Shown: positions 5,306 through 10,189 of the stretch, piece by piece | How the letters are laid out: the number at the start of each line of letters is the position of its first letter | Position numbering within the stretch: position 1 is the first letter of the stretch | Assembly: GCA_943359405.1 (NCBI GenBank) | Contig: CALRHO010000024.1 | Coordinates: forward strand, 1 to 10,189 | Reading direction: 5' to 3' | Length of the DNA stretch: 10,189 nucleotides | Source of the DNA: Candidatus Nomurabacteria bacterium | GTDB taxonomy: Bacteria; Patescibacteriota; Minisyncoccia; Phycocordibacterales; UBA918 | Translations under genes and position numbers: made by a program | The notes under the pieces: generated by a model | Seen by the model: only the letters and a program-made list of their open reading frames with translations | Told to the model about the DNA's origin: nothing | Database searches by the model: none

Positions 5306-7825
5306 CTACGAGACGATTTTCCAACCCTGTGCCAACAGTGGTTCAGCTTTCTTATACTTGATGGTCTGTGTGTTGGTACCATCGGTAATAGTCACTACGT
5401 CATTGCGTCCTGGTGCCACATCGGCCGTTATCGGGGCACGAGTCGCTGACGCTCGAGCAGCACTTGCCCCAGCCGCTGCCTGAGCCGCCTCCGCCTGACG
5501 CTTGAGCGTCTCCTCATCGGCGGCAACCAACCGTGGTTGTAGGCGCGGCAAAACCTCGGCGATGCGTGCACACACTGCATACTGCATCTCTCGGAAAAGC
5601 CGTGTTCCCTCCTTACGGTACTCGATCAGCGGGTCTCGTTGACCATACGCACGTAAATTCACGCTCGAGCGGGTGTAATTCATAACTTCCAAGTGCTCTA
5701 CCCAGAGCGTATCAACCATCTGCAAGATTACACGTCGGAAGAGGTCAGTAAACTCAGCAGTGCCTAGTTCTGCCTGCTTGGCCTCGAGCGTCGTTTCGAT
5801 ATCGGGAATCGTACTGATAAGCTCATCACGAAACCGTGCCACCTCAGCCGCGTCACCAGCAAGTAACTGCCGACGGCGAGCATAAATAACTGTACGTTGT
5901 TGATTGAGTACATCGTCATACGCCAAGACCTGTTTACGAGCATCGAAGTGGAAGCCTTCGATGCGTGTTTGCGCATTCTCGAGCGTCGAGGAAAGCAATC
6001 GCATCTCAATCGGCTGGTCTTCAGGAATACCAAAGGTACCCATTAAACTCTTTACGCGATCACCGCCAAACACTCGCATGAGCGTATCGTCCATCGAAAC
6101 AAAGAATTGGGTCGCTCCCGGATCACCCTGCCGACCCGAACGACCACGCAACTGGTTATCGATACGACGCGCCTCATGTCGCTCGGTACCGAGTACAAAG
6201 AGTCCACCAAGCGCCCGGATATGAGCCGCTTCCTCTGGCGTTGCATCCGGACCGCCGAGCTTAATGTCGACACCGCGACCAGCCATGTTGGTAGCAAGGG
6301 TTACTGCCCCCTTGCGTCCGGCAGCAGCGATTATCTCACCCTCTCGCTCATGATTCTTAGCATTCAGCATCTGGTGCGGAATATGTGCAGCCGTGAGTGC
6401 GGTTGAAAGGCGTTCGTTAGACTCAATCGAAGCGGTACCAATGAGGATAGGTTGGCCAGTTTCGTAAATAGCCCGCACCTTCCCAATTATCGCTGCGAAC
6501 TTACCTTTCTCGTTTTGGAAAATCAGATCGTTATGATCAACCCGGCAGACCGGCTTATTAGTCGGAATCGGCACCACTTCCAACTTATACACCGTATAAA
6601 ACTCTTCTTGTGAGGTAAGTGCGGTACCCGTCATGCCCGCAAGTTTCTCATACATACGGAAGTAGTTCTGGTACGTAATTGAGGCATAGGTCTTTGACTC
6701 GCGCTGAATAGCCACCCCTTCTTTTGCTTCTACCGCCTGGTGCAAACCATCGGACCAGCGGCGACCCGGTTGTAGCCGACCCGTAAACTCATCAACGATT
6801 ACCACCTCACCCTCACGCACAACATATTCCTTGTCACGCGTAAACAATGCTTGTGCCCGCACCGCCGTCTCCAGGTGGTGCACGTACTTGATACCTCGCT
6901 CAGTATAGATGTTTTCAATACCAAGCATCTGCTCAGCCGCCTCAATTCCCGCGTCCGTAAGCGCAACCGAACGCATCTTCTCATCAACGGTGTAGTGCTC
7001 GTCTACGGCCAGAGCCCGCGCAATGGGTGCAAACGTACGATACAACTCCTCGCCCCCCGGTGCTGGTGCTGAAATAATTAGAGGTGTACGCGCCTCATCA
7101 ATCAAAATGGAGTCGATTTCATCGACAATGGCAAAGGCATGGCCACGTTGACGCAGGCGATCAGGTTCAAATTCGATGTTATCGCGTAGATAATCAAACC
7201 CAAACTCGCTGTTAGTACCGTAGGTAATATCAGCTGCATACGCTTCTTTACGACTACAAGGACGTAAAAATTCGTAAACAATCTTATACGAACCGGTCTC
7301 ATCACGCGCTTCATCGAGTTCGCGATGACTTGGATCATACAGATATGATGCATCATGATTGATAACGCCTACCGAAAGTCCGAGAGCCGCATAAATCTGC
7401 CCCATCCAAACCGCATCACGGCGAGACAGATAATCGTTGACCGTTACAACATGTACCCCTTTACCGGAGAGCGCATTGAGGTATGCCGGGAGCGTACCGA
7501 CAAGTGTCTTTCCTTCACCCGTGCGCATCTCCGCAATTTTGCCACGATGAAGCATGATACCACCCACAAGCTGGACGTCGAAGTGACGCATCGCAAGCGT
7601 GCGGCGTGCCGACTCACGGACCAAAGCAAACGCCTCAACAAGGACATCATCGAGCGATTCACCAGACCCTACCCGCGCCCGCAGTGTGGCCGTAGCAGCA
7701 GGTAATGCTTCTGGCGAAAGTGCTTCCAAAGCTGTCGCGCGCTGTCCAATGGCGGTCAGCAGTGGCTGCACTGCTTTGAGCTCTTTCTCGTAACTGGGGC
7801 CGAAAAACCTATCTAAAAATGACAT
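5306..7825 (-). CDS. secA: Preprotein translocase ATPase SecA
   Basis: 839 residues from the ATG at 7825. An in-frame start at 7864 would add 13 residues (MCFRRPGYILTTV) unlike SecA and would lie upstream of the promoter. SecA is the ATPase motor that pushes preproteins through SecYEG. Visible features are the Q-motif region DVQLVGGIMLHRG (83-95), Walker A TGEGKT (102-107), TYGTNSEFGFDYLRDN (201-216), Walker B VDEID (234-238), TNMAGRGVDIKLGG (512-525), QLRGRSGRQGDPG (558-570), and the helical scaffold around AYDDVLNQQR (635-644) and LRAYGQRDPLIEYRKEG (724-740). About 30 extra residues lie at 160-192, before AYAADITYGTN, compared with E. coli. The C-terminal tail lacks the Cys-rich zinc/SecB-binding motif and ends in the basic TIKYKKAEPLLAQGWKIVS after an Ala-rich linker. 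It is intact. The gene's own promoter is at 7836-7864, and the hairpin at 5248-5286 follows the gene. Confidence 0.98.
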   Translation of the reverse strand: MSFLDRFFGPSYEKELKAVQPLLTAIGQRATALEALSPEALPAATATLRARVGSGESLDDVLVEAFALVRESARRTLAMRHFDVQLVGGIMLHRGKIAEMRTGEGKTLVGTLPAYLNALSGKGVHVVTVNDYLSRRDAVWMGQIYAALGLSVGVINHDASYLYDPSHRELDEARDETGSYKIVYEFLRPCSRKEAYAADITYGTNSEFGFDYLRDNIEFEPDRLRQRGHAFAIVDEIDSILIDEARTPLIISAPAPGGEELYRTFAPIARALAVDEHYTVDEKMRSVALTDAGIEAAEQMLGIENIYTERGIKYVHHLETAVRAQALFTRDKEYVVREGEVVIVDEFTGRLQPGRRWSDGLHQAVEAKEGVAIQRESKTYASITYQNYFRMYEKLAGMTGTALTSQEEFYTVYKLEVVPIPTNKPVCRVDHNDLIFQNEKGKFAAIIGKVRAIYETGQPILIGTASIESNERLSTALTAAHIPHQMLNAKNHEREGEIIAAAGRKGAVTLATNMAGRGVDIKLGGPDATPEEAAHIRALGGLFVLGTERHEARRIDNQLRGRSGRQGDPGATQFFVSMDDTLMRVFGGDRVKSLMGTFGIPEDQPIEMRLLSSTLENAQTRIEGFHFDARKQVLAYDDVLNQQRTVIYARRRQLLAGDAAEVARFRDELISTIPDIETTLEAKQAELGTAEFTDLFRRVILQMVDTLWVEHLEVMNYTRSSVNLRAYGQRDPLIEYRKEGTRLFREMQYAVCARIAEVLPRLQPRLVAADEETLKRQAEAAQAAAGASAARASATRAPITADVAPGRNDVVTITDGTNTQTIKYKKAEPLLAQGWKIVS

Positions 7826-7835
7826 AACGGTCGTA

Positions 7836-7864
7836 AGTATATACCCGGGTCTTCTGAAACACAA
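7836..7864 (-). promoter_or_regulatory. Likely secA promoter
   Basis: The minus strand has TATACT (complement of 7836-7841; 5 of 6 to TATAAT) 10 nt before the secA ATG. TTGTGT (complement of 7859-7864; 3 of 6 to TTGACA) lies 17 bp upstream of it. The predicted leader is only about 3-4 nt. The -35 match is modest, but the spacing and position, just past the terminator of the preceding gene, support it. Confidence 0.5.
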
Positions 7865-7872
7865 AAATGCAA

Positions 7873-7895
7873 AACCACCCGTGGAGCGGGTGGTT
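7873..7895 (-). terminator. Intrinsic terminator after the Lys-rich small gene
   Basis: AACCACCCG (7873-7881) and CGGGTGGTT (7887-7895) form a perfect GC-rich 9-bp stem with a 5-nt loop. On the minus strand it is followed by TTGCATTTTTG. This is a good Rho-independent terminator for the 7941-8054 gene, placed 45 nt after its stop. Confidence 0.75.
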
Positions 7896-7940
7896 AGGCA
7901 ATGAGTGTGACTGGCAGGTGTAGGACACCGTTGCCATCAA

Positions 7941-8054
7941 CTACTTTTTTTTGGCGGTCTTCTTTGCAGCCTTCTTAACCGTCTTCTTTACAGTCTTCTT
8001 GACTGCCTTCTTTACGGTCTTCTTGGCGGCGGTCTTCTTCTTTGCTACTGCCAT
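7941..8054 (-). CDS. Lys/Ala/Thr/Val-rich histone-H1-like small protein
   Basis: 37 residues translated directly from ATG at 8054 to TAG at 7941. After MAVAK it is a run of KK-x-x units (KKTV, KKAV, KKTV, KKTV, KKAA, KKTA) ending in KKK. Just under half of the residues are Lys, and there is no acidic or aromatic residue. At DNA level this is a 12-nt imperfect tandem repeat (AAGAAG plus two codons) with varied third bases, which argues for selection on the protein. Such tails occur in bacterial H1-like proteins that bind DNA by charge, and short stand-alone versions occur in Patescibacteria. A nucleoid or RNA-binding role is likely but inferred. The gene is bracketed by a plausible promoter (8140-8167) and a strong terminator, as expected for a separate, perhaps highly expressed unit. 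I see no Shine-Dalgarno sequence. Confidence 0.78.
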   Translation of the reverse strand: MAVAKKKTAAKKTVKKAVKKTVKKTVKKAAKKTAKKK

Positions 8055-8091
8055 GTTGATGAGAGATTGGTGGTAATAAATTCGACCGCAT

Positions 8092-8126
8092 GATCTTTCG
8101 TTGATGCAAGCATCGTGAGAAAGATC
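8092..8126. repeat. Nested inverted repeat in the leader of the Lys-rich gene
   Basis: The outer arms GATCTTTC (8092-8099) and GAAAGATC (8119-8126) are perfect 8-bp complements. Inside them GATGC (8103-8107), AA and GCATC (8110-8114) form a second perfect inverted repeat. Only the 3-nt and 4-nt segments joining the stems are unpaired. It lies 37 nt upstream of the 8054 start and downstream of the predicted promoter, so it would be transcribed as a leader stem-loop. It could also be a protein-binding site in DNA. Confidence 0.6.
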
Positions 8127-8139
8127 TCTGCTTACTTCT

Positions 8140-8167
8140 ATTATCGCGACAAAAAAAAATTCGACAA
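8140..8167 (-). promoter_or_regulatory. Candidate promoter of the Lys-rich small gene
   Basis: On the minus strand TTGTCG (complement of 8162-8167; 4 of 6 to TTGACA) is followed after 16 bp by GATAAT (complement of 8140-8145; 5 of 6 to TATAAT). The spacer contains an unbroken T9 run. The predicted start near 8133 gives a leader of about 79 nt that includes the stem-loop at 8092-8126. This is unlike the very short leaders elsewhere in the window. Confidence 0.45.
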
Positions 8168-8190
8168 TGAAGTTTATGAAAATTATGTGG

Positions 8191-8224
8191 ATAAAAAATT
8201 TATATTCAGGTATAAATTTTTTAT
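8191..8224. repeat. Perfect 14-bp-arm A/T palindrome downstream of murB
   Basis: ATAAAAAATTTATA (8191-8204), loop TTCAGG, TATAAATTTTTTAT (8211-8224). The arms are exact complements containing only A and T. It could cruciform or act as a murB 3' stem-loop; on the murB transcript its 3' arm ends in TTTTTTAT. Confidence 0.65.
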
Positions 8225-8245
8225 AAAAAAATTATATATTTTTTT
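8225..8245 (-). terminator. A-run/T-run hairpin just after murB, possible weak terminator
   Basis: Arms 8225-8232 and 8238-8245 are perfect 8-bp complements around TATAT. They begin 6 nt past the murB stop. On the murB transcript the hairpin ends in seven U residues, but its stem has no G or C, so termination strength is doubtful. It abuts the 34-bp palindrome at 8191-8224, and the two may act together. Confidence 0.4.
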
Positions 8246-8251
8246 GGAACG

Positions 8252-9271
8252 TTACAATGTCTGCACTTCGCGTTCGATAACGATTCCAGTTTTTTCATAC
8301 ACTTGTTGTGCAACAAATACTGCAAAGTCAGCAATGTTAGTAGCAGTCGCACCGCGCTCGGCTACGAGTACGAGGGCTTGCGCTTCGTAGAGCCGCACGC
8401 GACCATCACCAAAACCACGCAATCCACAAATTTTATCGAGTATATAACCAAGCGAACACTTTATCTGTGACGTACCGTGCGGGTAGCACGGTAACTCCGG
8501 GTAGCGCCGCTGTAATTCATGAGCGACCTCCCGTGACACGATTGGATTTTTAAAAAATGATCCGGCTGTGCCCACCGTGTGCCAATCAGGAAATTTTGCC
8601 GAGCGGATAGCAATTACCGCATCACGGACCACTGTCGGTGACTCTGGTACGATACCAGCAAAGCGTTGTGCGAGATCGGCGTAACCTACTTGTGGTCGGT
8701 CGTTTTTTGTCAACCGAAACGTCACCGACGTTATGATTAGACGCTGAGGGGTAACCGTTTTGAATCGCGACGTTCGGTACCCAAACGCACACTGGTCAGT
8801 CTGGAGCACACCTTCAACACCAGTCTCGGTATCGTACACCGTAACCGACTCAATTAAGTCTGCTACCTCTACGCCGTACGCACCCACATTTTGAATCGGA
8901 GTGGCACCAACCGTCCCCGGAATATGAGAGAGGTTTTCAAGTCCCCAGTAGCCACGCCTAACGGTTGTAGCCACGAGCTCATCAAATACCATGCCCGCTC
9001 CAGCCGTTACCAGTACCTGATCACCCCGTACTACTTCTGACATGCCAGCTATGGCCATAACGATAACGAGTCCTGGATACCCATTATCGGAAATCAGAAG
9101 ATTTGAGCCTCCGCCAATGGTCACAAATGGTAACGCGAGCGCCTGCGCTCGCGTTACCATTTGTGCTACAGCCGAAACGGTCGTAACGGTCGTCAGATAG
9201 CGCGCCACACCACCGACTTTTAGGGTCGTGTACAGAGCCAGTGGCTCATACTCGCGCCAATCCGAATTCAT
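8252..9271 (-). CDS. murB: UDP-N-acetylenolpyruvoylglucosamine reductase
   Basis: 339 residues from ATG at 9271 (MNSDWREYEPLALYTTLKVGG). The open frame extends upstream to 9523, but that part only overlaps the preceding gene and does not resemble MurB. MurB is the cytoplasmic FAD enzyme that reduces UDP-GlcNAc-enolpyruvate to UDP-MurNAc with NADPH. The FAD domain shows GGGSNLL (after LPFVTI), NLSHIPGTVGATPIQNVGAYG and FGYRTSRFK. The C-terminal domain shows GSFFKNP, whose Ser is the proton donor in E. coli. IKCSLGYILDKI, the QALVLVAE region and the terminal IEREVQTL carry the other conserved elements, including the catalytic Glu. The YADL and GSFFKNP layout resembles the E. coli (type I) enzyme. 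Catalytic parts look intact. A 44-bp perfect palindrome spans codons about 36-50. The start lies 10 nt after the TPR gene's stop, so the two are likely co-transcribed. Confidence 0.97.
   Translation of the reverse strand: MNSDWREYEPLALYTTLKVGGVARYLTTVTTVSAVAQMVTRAQALALPFVTIGGGSNLLISDNGYPGLVIVMAIAGMSEVVRGDQVLVTAGAGMVFDELVATTVRRGYWGLENLSHIPGTVGATPIQNVGAYGVEVADLIESVTVYDTETGVEGVLQTDQCAFGYRTSRFKTVTPQRLIITSVTFRLTKNDRPQVGYADLAQRFAGIVPESPTVVRDAVIAIRSAKFPDWHTVGTAGSFFKNPIVSREVAHELQRRYPELPCYPHGTSQIKCSLGYILDKICGLRGFGDGRVRLYEAQALVLVAERGATATNIADFAVFVAQQVYEKTGIVIEREVQTL
9122..9165. repeat. Perfect 44-bp palindrome within murB (21-bp arms, 2-nt centre)
   Basis: Left arm 9122-9142, centre CT (9143-9144), right arm 9145-9165; I checked every base and the arms are exact complements. 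The inner part is GC-rich (GCGAGCGC and GCGCTCGC). It codes in frame for QMVTRAQALALPFV, just before the FAD-binding GGGSN, so the protein is unbroken. In RNA it would be a very stable hairpin about 105 nt after the start codon. Confidence 0.95.
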
Positions 9272-9281
9272 ACGTACCACT

Positions 9282-10189
9282 CTACTCAGTACACGATGCC
9301 TGTGGTTCTCGGCCGTTTTGAATGTTGTCGGCAATACAGGTCGCTGTACGCTCAAAGCTTGGCACGACCTCACCTCCCTCCTTAAGCACGGCCAGAGCTT
9401 GATCGATAGTACCCATCTGGTAATACACAAACGCGAGGGATGCCCAATTCTGTGCATTTTGCCGGTCTTTCTCGATGCGGATTTTGAATAATTCGGCCAG
9501 ATACGGCAAATCTCCCGAGGCATTCACCCCACTGACGAGAAAATCACTGAGCGCAAAGCGCTCCTTGGCGGCGTTGTCAGTGGCGAGCGCCTTTGCTGCT
9601 TCTGAATCGCCACTAAAGAAGAGTGCGGCAGCATAGTACTCTCGCGCCTCAAGATTACGCTCATCAAGTTCAAAAGCTTCTTTAAAGAAGTCACGAGCCT
9701 TGGCATTATCACCCCGCGTGAGCTCAACAATCCCTTGCTGCGCAATAATCGCTTGCTTGCGCGGCGAAAACTCGCGGGCAATCGCCATTTGCTCAGCCGC
9801 CTTATCAAGTGAGTTGATAGAGCGGTAGAAGGTACCCAAAAAGACGTGGAGCCGAGCATCACCAGGCTTAGTCTCGGCAAACTTGAGAAGCTCAGTCTCA
9901 GCGAGGGTCATGAACTCCGTTCGAATTTCCTCGGGAACGTTTTGGTTACGAGCAATGTTCATCGCCTGCTGCGCTAACTGCTCAACAATTTCCTGCTGCG
10001 CAAACGATCCCCGAGCCAATGCTCGTTTATACGCATCAAGCTGGTCTTGAGGGGACTGGCTTCGATAGCTGTCGATAATATCAGCCGCTGCCTGCATGTT
10101 GGGTATATGGAGCGTATAGATAATTGCCGCCACCGCTACGAGGGCAATCGGAGCCGCAAACTGGGTCACGAGCTTTTCATCAATGCGCA
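9282..10189 (-). CDS. Membrane/TPR protein, C-terminal part, probably O-antigen-ligase family (runs off the right edge)
   Basis: The frame is open from the right edge (reading ...RIDEKLVTQFAAP) to TAG at 9282, about 302 residues. A GTG at 10169 is not needed as a start because the frame continues upstream in register. A hydrophobic helix (FAAPIALVAVAAIIYTLHI) comes first. About 270 helical residues follow with TPR-like units, for example around ARLHVFLGTFYRSINSLDKA, QGIVELTRGDNAKARDFFKE and WASLAFVYYQMGTIDQALAV. Two Cys sit in the last 20 residues (TCIADN, ASCTE) and could form a disulfide if that end is outside the cell. In Patescibacteria, O-antigen-ligase-like polymerases often end in one helix plus TPRs, which is why I suggest that family, but the Wzy domain itself is not visible. 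murB follows after 10 nt, consistent with envelope synthesis. Confidence 0.8.
   Translation of the reverse strand, partial: RIDEKLVTQFAAPIALVAVAAIIYTLHIPNMQAAADIIDSYRSQSPQDQLDAYKRALARGSFAQQEIVEQLAQQAMNIARNQNVPEEIRTEFMTLAETELLKFAETKPGDARLHVFLGTFYRSINSLDKAAEQMAIAREFSPRKQAIIAQQGIVELTRGDNAKARDFFKEAFELDERNLEAREYYAAALFFSGDSEAAKALATDNAAKERFALSDFLVSGVNASGDLPYLAELFKIRIEKDRQNAQNWASLAFVYYQMGTIDQALAVLKEGGEVVPSFERTATCIADNIQNGREPQASCTE

Larger units (their letters stand above)
8055..8251. other. AT-rich structured intergenic region between murB and the Lys-rich gene
   Basis: 197 bp without a supported gene. It holds, from left to right, the leader of the Lys-rich gene with a nested stem-loop (8092-8126), a candidate minus-strand promoter (8140-8167), and a very AT-rich stretch (about 8150-8245) containing two A/T palindromes directly after murB. 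The base composition differs sharply from the flanking genes. Confidence 0.7.

Noticed and set aside
7826..7864. Longer secA start at 7864 adding 13 residues
   Set aside because: The added residues do not resemble SecA, and the predicted promoter (7836-7864) would lie inside them. MSFLDRFFG at 7825 is a typical SecA start.
7944..8045. 12-nt tandem repeat as a non-coding satellite or CRISPR-like array
   Set aside because: The units follow the codon frame of a complete 37-residue protein with third-base variation, and there are no spacers; it is a coding repeat.
8115..8390. Plus-strand open frame of 91 codons beginning in the AT-rich intergenic region
   Set aside because: It begins at GTG, its first half merely reflects A/T composition (K, F, Y, I), and its second half is antisense to the conserved C-terminus of murB. 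It has no ribosome site or family resemblance.
9272..9523. N-terminal extension of murB to 9523
   Set aside because: It overlaps the well-supported TPR gene in another frame, and its residues are unlike MurB. MNSDWREYEPLALYTTL is the expected start.
10167..10169. GTG at 10169 as the start of the TPR gene
   Set aside because: The frame stays open to the window edge and the hydrophobic helix follows immediately, so the gene most likely begins outside the window.
1..10189. tRNA, rRNA, CRISPR array, insertion sequence or prophage
   Set aside because: I found no cloverleaf, rRNA segment, repeat-spacer array, transposase or integrase. The holin-family label of the 4888-5232 gene is a family name and does not show phage origin.

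Overview
The window is about 10.2 kb of roughly 50% GC DNA, and every supported gene lies on the minus strand. The gene content points to a Candidate Phyla Radiation (Patescibacteria) genome, most likely a Parcubacteria-type lineage. The signs are a large secreted surface protein with the typical WDGEM...PRK...GTVPAAFEA N-terminal region, HTH proteins with a transmembrane anchor, an 839-residue SecA with no zinc-binding tail, a membrane-TPR protein resembling the end of an O-antigen-ligase/TPR protein, and a tiny Lys/Ala/Thr/Val histone-H1-like protein. The lineage is inferred from these family traits; no marker phylogeny was possible.

Layout in transcription order, right to left. (1) The end of a membrane/TPR protein (runs off the right edge), then murB 10 nt downstream; murB contains a perfect 44-bp palindrome. 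(2) An approximately 200-bp AT-rich, palindrome-rich intergenic region leading to a 37-residue Lys-rich DNA-binding-like protein, closed by an intrinsic terminator. (3) secA with its own promoter, closed by a long hairpin. (4) A four-helix PF04020-type membrane protein. (5) obgE and gatB, separated by 5 nt and driven by a good promoter just upstream of obgE. (6) Two genes that share an N-terminal HTH and a single transmembrane helix. The second has a 24-bp perfect palindrome over its -10 box and sits 10 nt upstream of a secreted surface protein that runs off the left edge.

The housekeeping core (GatB for tRNA-dependent amidation, Obg for ribosome and stress control, SecA for export, MurB for peptidoglycan precursors) is ordinary. 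The parts that deserve attention are the membrane-anchored HTH pair with its operator-like palindrome next to the surface protein, the palindrome inside murB, and the structured AT-rich leader of the Lys-rich mini-gene. Several promoters place the -10 box only 6-10 nt before the start codon, so leaderless or nearly leaderless mRNAs look common. None of the nine visible stop codons is TGA.
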